64,000 nt of DNA from MED-G105 sp039025235 (GTDB taxonomy: Bacteria; Pseudomonadota; Alphaproteobacteria; Caulobacterales; Parvularculaceae): contig JBCCOS010000012.1 of NCBI GenBank assembly GCA_039025235.1, positions 1-64,000 of the forward strand, in the 5' to 3' direction. Below, one piece after another: positions 7,566 through 15,020 of the stretch. The notes below the pieces were generated by a model. The model was given only the letters and a program-made list of their open reading frames with translations. It ran no database searches and was not told the origin of the DNA. The position numbers and the translations under genes were made by a program. The stretch's first letter is position 1; each line of letters begins with the position of its first letter.

Positions 7566-9128
7566 TTATGTCAACCGCGCTAAAGTCTCTGCTAGATCAT
7601 TCCGGAACACACGTATTGCGGGAATTACAGCCGAAATAACACCAATAGTGAGAATCGCTAATAGTAAAAAGAGTTCGCCTGGCAGCATCTTGAGCGGGCT
7701 TATCCCCAAATCGGCAAGCTGATCGAATTGCGACGCAGCGACTCCCAGAGCGATATGTCCGGTCAAAATACCGACAACGCCACCCGCTGCAGCGGTGATA
7801 AGCCCCTCCAACATAATCACACGGAACACATCTTCCCGTGATGCCCCCATCAACCTTAACAAAGCGAGATCACCTTCGCGAGCCGTTGCCGCGTTAAGCA
7901 GCGCAATGAAAATGGCGAGACCACCGGTCAATGCTAGAAGCCATGCAAAAAGCCGGACACTGTCAATGCCAACACCGAGGAGCGAAAGAAGCCGGGCCGT
8001 CTCAACGGCAGGAACGGCCGCCTGATAGTCCGTTTGTCGATTAATCAAACGAGGGACTTGCGTCGCCCCCAATGCAGCATTTCGATACTTAACCAGAAGA
8101 GCAGAAATCTCCGGCTGTAGCTCTTTTTCATCATGCAATTTTGTATCTTTTGAAGCCATCTCTTCGCCAACGCCATCGTCACGACTCACAACGTCACGTT
8201 CGTGAGCGTGTTTTTCCACGCTGGCATGATGATCGTCATCATGATCTGAAACGCCGTCATCATGACCCTTATCGTGGTGTTCATCATCATGGAGATCGTC
8301 GTGATCAGCGTGTTCACCATCGTGCTGATCATGGTCTGCGGCTTCGTCATCATGATGTTCATCTTGATGGTGCTCATCATCTTGATGCTTGCCATTATGT
8401 TCGTCATGATCATGATCTTCACCACCCTCTTCCTTGTGGTGACCTTGATCTTGGTGATCTTCATCATGATTATCATGAACGCCATGGCCATCGTGATGAT
8501 CACCGTCACCGTCATAGTGAATACCGTGCGCCTCCCATACAGACTTAATTGAGGTGACAATCAAGCGATCAACCACACCGCCCGTCGGCCTCAAAATACC
8601 AACGACCATAAAAGGAGCATGATCATGCTTAGCACCGGCGTCCCCAAGGCCGTGGCTGCCGACAAATCGTTGCCCTAATTCCATGCCAAGTTTCCGCGCT
8701 ACATCAGAACCGATCACGACTTCTGAAGGTTTCGAGAAAATTTGGCCCTCGGCGATTTTAGCATCATAGAGATCCAAGTAACGCGGCTCCGTGCCAACAA
8801 TCCGAACACCGCGAAAATTGTCCCCTAAAGCAATCGGAATGGCGACGTCTACGGACGGCTGCCGCTCTAGCAAAGCCATTGTATCTTGGGGAATGTTTCC
8901 GGTAGGCGCATCGATTTGATAAAGACTTGAAAGGATCAATTGCAGTGGCGATCCCTTGGCGCCAACAACAAGATCGATACCAGCGGCATCACGAGACAGT
9001 CGCTCGCCTAATTGCGATGAAAACAATAAGAGTATAACGAGCGTGGCTGTTGCAAGCCCAAGCAAAAGAACATTAAGCGTCGTTGTGAGTGCGCGATCGC
9101 GCAAATAAGCGAACGTCAAGCCTAACAT
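7566..9128 (-). CDS. FtsX-family ABC permease with a long His/Asp-rich insert, probable zinc system
   Basis: A 520-residue inner-membrane permease. A first transmembrane helix spans about residues 15-38, followed by a MacB-core-like periplasmic region (LVVGAKGSPLQLILSSLYQ near 53) and three C-terminal FtsX helices at about 385-412, 435-460 and 483-505. Between about residues 201 and 312 lies a low-complexity insert with 31 His in residues 201-310 plus many Asp and Glu (HHDGHGVHDNHDEDH and similar). By topology the insert is periplasmic and should bind divalent metal, most likely zinc. The ATPase gene overlaps its start by 7 bases. In relatives such as PA4065 a separate His-rich partner protein exists; none is seen here, so the insert may replace it. 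Confidence 0.85.
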   Translation of the reverse strand: MLGLTFAYLRDRALTTTLNVLLLGLATATLVILLLFSSQLGERLSRDAAGIDLVVGAKGSPLQLILSSLYQIDAPTGNIPQDTMALLERQPSVDVAIPIALGDNFRGVRIVGTEPRYLDLYDAKIAEGQIFSKPSEVVIGSDVARKLGMELGQRFVGSHGLGDAGAKHDHAPFMVVGILRPTGGVVDRLIVTSIKSVWEAHGIHYDGDGDHHDGHGVHDNHDEDHQDQGHHKEEGGEDHDHDEHNGKHQDDEHHQDEHHDDEAADHDQHDGEHADHDDLHDDEHHDKGHDDGVSDHDDDHHASVEKHAHERDVVSRDDGVGEEMASKDTKLHDEKELQPEISALLVKYRNAALGATQVPRLINRQTDYQAAVPAVETARLLSLLGVGIDSVRLFAWLLALTGGLAIFIALLNAATAREGDLALLRLMGASREDVFRVIMLEGLITAAAGGVVGILTGHIALGVAASQFDQLADLGISPLKMLPGELFLLLAILTIGVISAVIPAIRVFRNDLAETLARLT

Positions 9129-9844
9129 GCGTGGCTGGCCTCTGATGGTGTGAGATTGATTGTTTTCGTAACATGCGGGCGAAGCCGAGCATCATGCGTT
9201 GCAATCAGAAGTGTTGTCCCCTGGGCCTTCGCCGCGTCAAGAAACAACTTAGCGACGCGTTCAGCATTTGCGTCATCAAGCGCAGCAGTTGGTTCATCAG
9301 CAATCAAAAGAGCTGGTTTTGCTACCAAAGCACGCGCAATAGCACCGCGCTGAGCCTCCCCTTGACTGAGCTGGCGCGGTTTCGCATGTGCCCTTTCTGA
9401 CAAACCAACCTGCTCAATTAGATCTTCAGCTCTTTGTTGATCGCCACCACCACCAAGCTTTTGCGCCAGACGGACATTTTCTCTCACTGTTAGTGCGGAA
9501 ACCAATCGCACCTGCTGGGGCACAAGGCCAATATGTCGTCGGCGGATATTATCGCGCTGTGCACCCTTGGCTTTTGAGATCGCTTCACCACAAATTGTGA
9601 TATCACCATCGTCTGGGGTCAAAAGGCCACAGATCAGATTGATTAGAGTCGTTTTGCCTGAACCCGACGGTCCTAGTAATAAAGTATGCTCCCCTCGGTT
9701 CAGGGTGAGGCTAAACCCATCAAGGACAGCACGGTCAGCATAAACATGACGAAGCGCATTGACCGATAGAACGGGATGCGAATGGTCAACATTGCAACCC
9801 TTTTGCTGGCTGCTATCACTTTCTATGTTAGAACGCTCATTCAT
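9122..9844 (-). CDS. ABC transporter ATP-binding protein, partner of the His-rich permease
   Basis: A 240-residue ATPase with Walker A GPSGSGKTT near residue 58, signature LSQGEAQRGAIARAL, Walker B LLIADEPTAALD and the H-loop IATHDARL. The signature has Q-G in place of the usual G-G, common in this LolD-like branch. The N-terminal extension contains GCNVDHSHP. It is the first gene of the minus-strand operon with the permease (7-base overlap), the DUF3299 gene and the CPAH small protein. The order and families match the zinc-limitation operon PA4063-PA4066. The array of palindromic half-sites 80-130 bases upstream is a likely operator. Confidence 0.85.
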   Translation of the reverse strand: MNERSNIESDSSQQKGCNVDHSHPVLSVNALRHVYADRAVLDGFSLTLNRGEHTLLLGPSGSGKTTLINLICGLLTPDDGDITICGEAISKAKGAQRDNIRRRHIGLVPQQVRLVSALTVRENVRLAQKLGGGGDQQRAEDLIEQVGLSERAHAKPRQLSQGEAQRGAIARALVAKPALLIADEPTAALDDANAERVAKLFLDAAKAQGTTLLIATHDARLRPHVTKTINLTPSEASHAC

Positions 9845-9922
9845 GAATCAGCCTTAATTGCGATCGAAGCAACCTGTTTTCTACTCACATTTAACGGTCA
9901 ACCAAATGCTCTCATACTTATG

Positions 9923-9972
9923 TTGTTACGATGCGTCGTAATAAGCGCAATACGTCGTAACAAGCGCAATAC
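9923..9972. promoter_or_regulatory. Operator-like palindrome with a 19-bp tandem repeat
   Basis: TTGTTACGA (9923-9931) pairs with TCGTAATAA (9936-9944, one mismatch) across TGCG, and perfectly with TCGTAACAA at 9955-9963. The two right half-sites are parts of a 19-bp direct repeat (CGTCGTAATAAGCGCAATA, then CGTCGTAACAAGCGCAATA). The site lies upstream of the ATPase gene start at 9844, where the operon promoter must be. The obvious candidate is a Fur-family zinc regulator (Zur), but the sequence alone does not identify the binding protein. Confidence 0.6.
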
Positions 9973-10139
9973 AATGGCCAATGTCGCTATCTTAGATGAT
10001 CGCAAGTTTAAACCTCATAATTATCGTCATTTGGGTTTTTTAGCTTAGGAGCAGCAATGATTAGTCGCTTTCGAGCCGTTAAGCGTTAACGTTTCACTCA
10101 ATCGACAATTAACGGTCGAGACTTACGAAACCAACCATT
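9973..10139. other. Spacer with a terminator-like stem
   Basis: CCGTTAA (10076-10082) and TTAACGG (10109-10115) form an inverted repeat that can extend with a one-base bulge into flanking TCGA. It is placed downstream of the minus-strand gene at 10140-10364. No U-tract follows, so it is a weak terminator candidate. Nothing else is recognisable. Confidence 0.35.
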
Positions 10140-10364
10140 TCACGACGACCGATATTCACGCTCCGCCTGCTCAAACCATCCTATGACACGTTGAAGATGG
10201 TCTTCACCCCAGGTTTCAACAAATTTCTTTGTCCCATAATCAGATGGATCTCTTAAAGCAGCAAGGCGTTGCTCGACAAAAGAGTGCGTGAGCGGAATAC
10301 CGCATGCTTCCGTAATGCAATGTTTCCAGTCGTCAAATGTTGTTAAAGACTTCAGATTCGTCAT
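10140..10364 (-). CDS. Small conserved-looking cytosolic protein, unknown function
   Basis: A 74-residue frame starting at an ATG with AGGAG eight bases upstream, a good ribosome binding site that argues for a real gene. It has no signal peptide or membrane segment. The composition is normal for a soluble helical protein (LKSLTTFDDWKHCITEACG, then HLQRVIGWFEQAEREYR). I do not recognise the family. It sits between the probable zinc ABC operon and the COG0523 gene and may share their regulation. Confidence 0.55.
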   Translation of the reverse strand: MTNLKSLTTFDDWKHCITEACGIPLTHSFVEQRLAALRDPSDYGTKKFVETWGEDHLQRVIGWFEQAEREYRSS

Positions 10365-10432
10365 TTGTGTCTCCTGACTTTAGCAATCAATACTACATTT
10401 AATCGGGAAGCAACATCGTCGCCACCAGAGGT

Positions 10433-10747
10433 CTACCCGATACAATACGCGGAAGAGGATGAAGGTTCGATCATATGACAATACATCTTGAGAACCGAAT
10501 CATCCACATGTACGGCAATGAAATTGTTCCATCTTCGTGTTCTATACTTTTGAAGACGCATCGCATTCAAATCCGTTAAACACGATTCAGGTGTCAGCGA
10601 GCTCTGAATGGGAACACGCAACATAAGAATTCCGGTTTTCAATGCGTCAAGCAAATTCAACAAGAACTCACCTAGTGGTATGCTGCGCGCCGCACACTTG
10701 CGGCATATTGCCAGTGCCCCGTCGACAGCATCACATTGCGCATTCAA
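10433..10747 (-). pseudogene. Possible DUF1826-like remnant
   Basis: A 104-residue frame with no visible ribosome binding site and an in-frame stop directly before its first ATG. Near the C-terminus it reads RWNNFIAVHVDDSVLKMYCHM, which resembles the FHVD-x-V-x-x-R-L-x-x-T-Y block of DUF1826 proteins. Those are frequently encoded beside COG0523 GTPases in Proteobacteria, exactly the neighbour here. Full DUF1826 proteins are about twice this length and continue with a GPGT-type motif that is absent. This could be a decayed copy, or the resemblance may be chance. Confidence 0.3.
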
Positions 10748-10830
10748 ACTTCAATGACTCGCTAATTGATCCCTTGATTGAAGTATAGAAGAACCCGATA
10801 TCTTTAAAACACAATATTCTTGCGGTATAC

Positions 10831-10843
10831 ATTACGATGTAAT
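10831..10843. promoter_or_regulatory. Short palindrome in the promoter of the COG0523 gene
   Basis: ATTAC-GAT-GTAAT lies about 50 bases before the start at 10895, inside an AT-rich promoter region. It shares the core TTACGATG with the palindrome at 9926-9933 upstream of the ABC operon, which hints at a common regulator. The match is short. Confidence 0.35.
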
Positions 10844-10894
10844 ATTCGCCCGAACAAGGTTACTTCGGATCGTCACCAGAGGAGAATAAAGGTT

Positions 10895-12115
10895 ATGTCG
10901 GCGACGAATGATGAACGCCTACCCGTCACCGTTTTATCTGGGTTTTTGGGTGCCGGCAAAACAACTCTTTTAAATCGTGTACTGAATAATCGCGAAGGTC
11001 GTCGCGTTGCCGTTATTGTCAACGATATGTCCGAAGTAAATATCGATGCCGATTTAGTACGCGCGGGATCAGAGCTTAGCCGAACAGACGAGACCCTTGT
11101 TGAAATGTCCAATGGATGCATTTGTTGCACGTTACGGGATGACCTTTTGGACGAAGTACGGCGCCTTGCGAGCGAAGGTCGCTTCGATTATCTTCTCATT
11201 GAATCAACCGGCATTTCAGAACCGTTACCGGTCGCAGCAACATTCGATTTTCGCACCGAAGACGGTGAGAGCCTCTCCGATGTCGCCCGCATCGATACAA
11301 TGGTCACGGTTGTTGATGCCGTAAACCTCCTTAAAGACTTTTCGAGTCACGATTTTCTTAAAGATCGCGGCGAGGTTATGGGCGAAGAAGATGAAAGAAC
11401 GCTCGTGAACCTTTTAACCGAACAAATTGAATTTGCTGACATCGTCATACTCAATAAAGTGGACGACGCTACCGCTCAGCAGGTAGATGCGGCACGTAAA
11501 ATCATTCGCAGTTTAAACGCAGACGTACGAATTATTGAAGCAAATTATTCAGATGTGCCATCGGATGCGATCCTTGACACGGGCCTCTTTGACTTTGAAG
11601 AAGCACATAAGCACCCCATGTGGGCAAAAGAGCTTTATGGGTATGCGGACCACAAGCCGGAAACCGAAGAGTATGGTGTCACTTCATATGTCTACCGAGC
11701 ACGCCGTCCGTTTGATCCAGCCGCAATTCACAAAATATTAAATAGTCCGCTGCCTGGCGTCATCCGCGCCAAAGGCCATTTCTGGATCGCGACGCGTCCG
11801 GATTGGGTCGTTGAATATTCTTTGGCTGGATCGCTTTCGAGCGTTTCACCGATGGGCACTTGGTGGGCAAGCGTTCCTCGCGAACGATGGCCCGATGGCG
11901 AAGGCGTCGACGCCTACATACAAGAAAATTGGCAAGAACCGCTTGGCGATAGACGTCAGGAACTTGTTTTTATCGGCGCTGGCATTGATTGGCCTAAGTT
12001 GAAATCCAAGTTGGATGCCGCTTTATTGCCGGGCGAACAGGAATACTCCCCGGAAAACCCACCAACAATGCCCGACCCATTTCCACAATGGCGACGGGTC
12101 AACCCCGGCGCGTAA
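10895..12115 (+). CDS. COG0523 (CobW-family) GTP-binding metallochaperone
   Basis: A 406-residue GTPase. Walker A is GFLGAGKTTLLNRVL, the CxCC metal motif is GCICCTLRDDL, and the guanine-recognition motif is LNKVDDA. A C-terminal CobW_C domain follows from about residue 270 (YRARRPFDPAAIHKIL, ending near the Trp-rich GHFWIATRPDWV). The start at 10895 has GGAG upstream and fits the family N-terminus; an upstream in-frame start would add 25 unlikely residues. COG0523 proteins bind zinc or other metals and deliver them to client enzymes. Company of the zinc-type ABC operon and a MerC-like protein supports the zinc-limitation branch (ZigA/YeiR-like) rather than a cobalamin role, although cobalamin genes lie 7 kb away. 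Confidence 0.85.
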   Translation: MSATNDERLPVTVLSGFLGAGKTTLLNRVLNNREGRRVAVIVNDMSEVNIDADLVRAGSELSRTDETLVEMSNGCICCTLRDDLLDEVRRLASEGRFDYLLIESTGISEPLPVAATFDFRTEDGESLSDVARIDTMVTVVDAVNLLKDFSSHDFLKDRGEVMGEEDERTLVNLLTEQIEFADIVILNKVDDATAQQVDAARKIIRSLNADVRIIEANYSDVPSDAILDTGLFDFEEAHKHPMWAKELYGYADHKPETEEYGVTSYVYRARRPFDPAAIHKILNSPLPGVIRAKGHFWIATRPDWVVEYSLAGSLSSVSPMGTWWASVPRERWPDGEGVDAYIQENWQEPLGDRRQELVFIGAGIDWPKLKSKLDAALLPGEQEYSPENPPTMPDPFPQWRRVNPGA

Positions 12116-12124
12116 AGGTTTTTT

Positions 12125-12499
12125 GTGAATTCTAGAGTTTCTGTGGTCGATTCGACAGCGATCGGTCTATCAAGTTTATGCCTTGTACACTGTCTTGGCC
12201 TCCCGATTGCTGCCGCCTTTCTTCCGCTAGCCGGTGCGTGGGCAGAAGCGGAGTGGATTCATCAATTATTCGTGCTCATCACAATACCGATAACACTCTT
12301 TGCTCTAAGGCGGCATCGCGTAGCGAGTGTCCATTTGTCTTTTGTCATTCCGGCGCTTATTGGCCTGTCGTTTTTATTTGCCGCGGGCTTTATCGAAACA
12401 GTGCGTGACTACGAGACCCCACTGACAGTATTAGGTGCAATTCTATTAGGCTCGGCACATATATGGCGGTGGATCAAGCGGTATGCACCCACACCCTAA
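12125..12499 (+). CDS. MerC-domain small membrane protein
   Basis: A 124-residue inner-membrane protein with four hydrophobic segments and the MerC-type motif LCLVHCLGLPI near residue 20, where the paired Cys and His could coordinate metal. It starts at a GTG ten bases after the COG0523 stop codon with AAAGG upstream, so the two form an operon that ends at the terminator at 12497. MerC relatives outside mercury operons are often found in zinc-regulated sets; transport of a metal is an inference, as no mercury-resistance gene is present. Confidence 0.8.
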   Translation: MNSRVSVVDSTAIGLSSLCLVHCLGLPIAAAFLPLAGAWAEAEWIHQLFVLITIPITLFALRRHRVASVHLSFVIPALIGLSFLFAAGFIETVRDYETPLTVLGAILLGSAHIWRWIKRYAPTP

Positions 12500-12546
12500 G
12501 TGCGTTGAGTTACAGGGCACGTTCAACGCACTTACGCAAATTTTTC
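12497..12546 (+). terminator. Rho-independent terminator after the COG0523-MerC operon
   Basis: TAAGTGCGTTGA (12497-12508) and TCAACGCACTTA (12523-12534) form a perfect 12-bp stem with a 14-base loop. It is followed by CGCAAATTTTTCTC, which supplies the U-run. The stem begins at the stop codon of the MerC-like gene. Confidence 0.85.
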
Positions 12547-12652
12547 TCTTTGCCTTTTGTGATTAACGAGTCAGTCGGACACTAAGGGCAAAGCGGCAAT
12601 TATGCAGCCCAACCTTCATGCACATGTCATCAGAATGAAGTACGCAACGATC

Positions 12653-14080
12653 ATGAAACACTTCCTTATCGTCACCGCTGTCGCCCTTTTTACTATCCTT
12701 GGAACCGCTCTTGCTCACGAAAATGACCATAAGCAACCGCCTTGGCAGAAGGCGACTGGTTGGCCGGACCGTATTGTCATCACCATGCCTGAGACACCGC
12801 AAACAAGTTTCGCTGTCACTTGGCGTACAGATGCGACGGTCGAAAAAACCTATGCCGAAATTTTAGAGGCGAGAGATGATGCAAGGTTTGACTTTGGAGC
12901 CAATCGATTTCCTGCAAAGACTGAAACCTTAGATGTTAGCAAACGAAATGCCTATGATCGCGTTATTTCTCTTCGTGATAATAAAGGGATACCCGCAGCC
13001 AATTTTCACTCGGTGATATTTAAAGGGCTAAAGCCGGACACGGTTTACGCCTATCGTGTGCAAGGGGCTGACGGTCTATGGTCAGAGTGGCTTCAAACAC
13101 GAACAGCTTCGGAAAATGGACCCATAACGTTCCTTTACATTGGCGATGCGCAAAATGATTTACGTTCCCATTGGTCAAGAGTAATCAGAGCGGGCTTTCA
13201 GGAAGCGCCAAAAGCTGACTTCATTCTCCATGCAGGCGATCTCATCAATCGTGCTTCTCGCGATCTGGAATGGGCTGAATGGTTCGACGCAACAGGTTTC
13301 ATTCACCGAATGCTTCCCGCTTTACCACTCGCCGGAAATCATGAATACGAGTTTCTTGGTATTCCGAAAAATGCGCAAGAGCGTCTTTTGTCAATCATGT
13401 GGCGGCCTCAGTTCACTTTACCTGAAGAGCCAACCTTGCATGCAGATTTACAAGAGGTCACCTACGACCTTCGCTATTCGCAGGATGTTCATTTCTTTGC
13501 TTTATCAACCCAAAGCTTGCGGATAGATGAGCAAGCGCAATGGTTGGACACTGCATTGGCCGCTAGCGATGCAAAGTGGAAGATCGTTACCATGCATCAC
13601 CCGGTTTTTTCATCCGGCGCTGATCGCGATAGTCCGGAGAAACGAGCGGCTTTCCTTCCAATCATCAATAAGCACAGTGTGGATCTCGTACTACAAGGGC
13701 ATGATCACACCTATGCCCGTGGTGCCATCAGTCAAACGCCAGAACGTATTGCTTTCGGCTCGAAGGGTGCAGACATCGATACCATGTTTGTCAATTCCGT
13801 CAGTGGGCCGAAGCAATATGAATTTCGCGACCAGGGTTGGGATGACTATGCATCAGATAGGGTTGTCCTAGAGCGAAAGGGCGAAAATACGCAATTCTTT
13901 CAAGTTATTTCAATTGATGATGACCGCATAACCTATGAAGCGCGCACCGCAACCGGGAAACTCTATGACGACTTTGTAATGCGCAAAAATAAACGTGGTC
14001 AAAAGCGAATAGTGCGCGGATCAACGAGCACGATGAATGAGCGCGAATTTTCAAATACTGGCACCTATGAAAAGCCATAA
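12653..14080 (+). CDS. Purple-acid-phosphatase-like metallophosphoesterase
   Basis: A 475-residue exported enzyme. The ATG at 12653 gives a clean signal peptide (MKHFLIVTAVALFTILGTALA); an ATG 51 bases earlier would add a charged leader and is less likely. Residues about 30-155 form an N-terminal fibronectin-like PAP domain ending in YAYRVQGADGLWSEW. The catalytic domain shows all five metal motifs: GDAQND, GDLIN, GNHEYE, MHHPVFSSG and GHDHTYAR. It should hydrolyse phosphomonoesters or related substrates in the periplasm with a di-metal centre. The terminator upstream separates it from the COG0523 operon, so it has its own promoter. Confidence 0.85.
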   Translation: MKHFLIVTAVALFTILGTALAHENDHKQPPWQKATGWPDRIVITMPETPQTSFAVTWRTDATVEKTYAEILEARDDARFDFGANRFPAKTETLDVSKRNAYDRVISLRDNKGIPAANFHSVIFKGLKPDTVYAYRVQGADGLWSEWLQTRTASENGPITFLYIGDAQNDLRSHWSRVIRAGFQEAPKADFILHAGDLINRASRDLEWAEWFDATGFIHRMLPALPLAGNHEYEFLGIPKNAQERLLSIMWRPQFTLPEEPTLHADLQEVTYDLRYSQDVHFFALSTQSLRIDEQAQWLDTALAASDAKWKIVTMHHPVFSSGADRDSPEKRAAFLPIINKHSVDLVLQGHDHTYARGAISQTPERIAFGSKGADIDTMFVNSVSGPKQYEFRDQGWDDYASDRVVLERKGENTQFFQVISIDDDRITYEARTATGKLYDDFVMRKNKRGQKRIVRGSTSTMNEREFSNTGTYEKP

Positions 14081-14084
14081 CGTT

Positions 14085-14187
14085 CAAGCGTTTCTAGGCC
14101 AAGTGTATGCGGTTGGCGTTAAGGAAATGCGAAAAATCAACAACTTAAAGCGCCGTTCTGATTCCGATTGAAACGGAGGCGCTTTAG
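14085..14187 (+). repeat. Dispersed double-hairpin intergenic repeat, copy 2
   Basis: The same layout as copy 1, including GCGGTTGGCGTTAAGGAAAT and the stem TAAAGCGCC with GGCGCTTTA. The first stem is slightly degraded (GCGTTTC instead of GCATTTCC). It begins five bases after the phosphoesterase stop codon. Confidence 0.85.
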
Positions 14188-14226
14188 AGCTTTTAGCGTT
14201 CCGATTCCATCGGAACGCTAAAAGCT
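14188..14226. terminator. Perfect 18-bp hairpin, bidirectional terminator-like
   Basis: An arm of 18 bases (14188-14205, AGCTTTTAGCGTTCCGAT) is followed by a three-base loop TCC and its exact complement at 14209-14226. It lies between two convergent genes and directly after repeat copy 2. There is no long U-run, but A/T-rich ends (TTTTAG and CTAAAA) could support termination in both directions. Confidence 0.6.
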
Positions 14227-14299
14227 TTAGGTGAATTTCGGCTCAGCAATATGAAGAACAAAGACCAGTCGAAAGCGCTTTTTCGATACCACTTTGGCC

Positions 14300-14575
14300 T
14301 CATTTTATCAGATAGAGCTTGCCTGTTTCTGGATCTTCAAAGACACGACCAACAGCTTCAAGTCCAGTACCGTCAGCCGCGGCATCAGCAGGTATCTCCG
14401 GTAATTCCGCACTCGTCTCAACCGGTTCCGGTACAGAATTACCGTCTTTCGCTGCAGCAAGGGCTGCGATCAACCCAACGGCAAAGACAAGCATTAAGTC
14501 AGCAAGGTTAGGCAAATCACCGACGCCACTGATCGATGTTTCTTCATCGAATCGCGTGCCGGTAAACTCACGCAT
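14300..14575 (-). CDS. DUF2149 membrane protein (HmuV-like)
   Basis: A 91-residue protein from the ATG at 14575, chosen because the start then overlaps the end of the upstream ExbB-like gene by eight bases and gives the family N-terminus REFTGTRFDEE...DLPNLADLMLVFAVGLIAALAAA, a single membrane helix after a short cytosolic stretch. The C-terminal part is periplasmic and acidic, ending in the conserved GKLYLIK. ExbD-like proteins have the same topology, so it is probably the ExbD analogue of the ExbB-like partner. DUF2149 proteins occur with CobN-like chelatases in hmu-type haem loci. Confidence 0.78.
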   Translation of the reverse strand: MREFTGTRFDEETSISGVGDLPNLADLMLVFAVGLIAALAAAKDGNSVPEPVETSAELPEIPADAAADGTGLEAVGRVFEDPETGKLYLIK

Positions 14576-15020
14576 GCGCCACCTCGATCTCTGATAACAG
14601 ACGATCATAAGCAATGCGACGCCAGCGACCAATGAGAAATCCCGATATACCAATGACAAGTCCGAGTACGGTCGTATCGAATGCCGTGGTGATGGCCGTA
14701 GCAAGGGTTTGAAAATCACCGCGTCCCATTGCGGAGATTCCTGGCCCAAGAGGAATAAGGGTCCCCATCAGACCAAGAGAGGGTCCAAGGCGCGTTGCAA
14801 GGTCTGCACGGGATATACGAGCACGAGCAAGACCTTCGACATCAAGAACAGGTTTATCTTTTAACCGAGCAAGGCCACCAAAACGTTCACCTAGTACGAT
14901 GCCGATATCAATCGTAATGAAGAATGTGAGGACAAGTAACGCCGCGATCACTGGCAAAAGAAGATGATCAACAACGACATGCAGGATCTGGCCGAGGTCA
15001 ATGACGGCTAAGTCAATCAT
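14568..15020 (-). CDS. MotA/TolQ/ExbB-like proton channel protein (HmuU-like)
   Basis: A 150-residue inner-membrane protein. Hydrophobic helices lie at about residues 12-40 (VVVDHLLLPVIAALLVLTFFITIDIG), 82-98 and 112-132 (AFDTTVLGLVIGISGFLIG), the TolQ/ExbB arrangement with GPSLGLMGTLIPLGPGI in the second helix region. The start overlaps the stop codon of the CobN-like gene as ATGA. With the DUF2149 partner it should form a proton-driven motor energising the periplasmic chelatase or a receptor. No TonB gene is adjacent. Confidence 0.82.
   Translation of the reverse strand: MIDLAVIDLGQILHVVVDHLLLPVIAALLVLTFFITIDIGIVLGERFGGLARLKDKPVLDVEGLARARISRADLATRLGPSLGLMGTLIPLGPGISAMGRGDFQTLATAITTAFDTTVLGLVIGISGFLIGRWRRIAYDRLLSEIEVAHA

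Noticed and set aside
8141..8560. Long open frames on the plus strand and in another minus frame opposite the His-rich region
   Set aside because: They arise from the biased CAT/GAT/GAC codons of the His/Asp insert read in other frames. They give Met/Ile- or His/Arg-rich nonsense with no ribosome binding site.
9776..10048. Plus-strand frame of 90 codons upstream of the ABC operon
   Set aside because: It overlaps the start of the ATPase gene and the operator repeats and has no domain or ribosome binding site.
10895..12115. CobW acting in cobalamin synthesis
   Set aside because: The protein is COG0523, but its operon partner is MerC-like and its neighbours are a zinc-type ABC system. The cobalamin genes are 7 kb away and separately controlled.
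12125..12499. Mercury resistance operon
   Set aside because: Only a MerC-domain protein is present; no merR, merT, merP or merA is found nearby.
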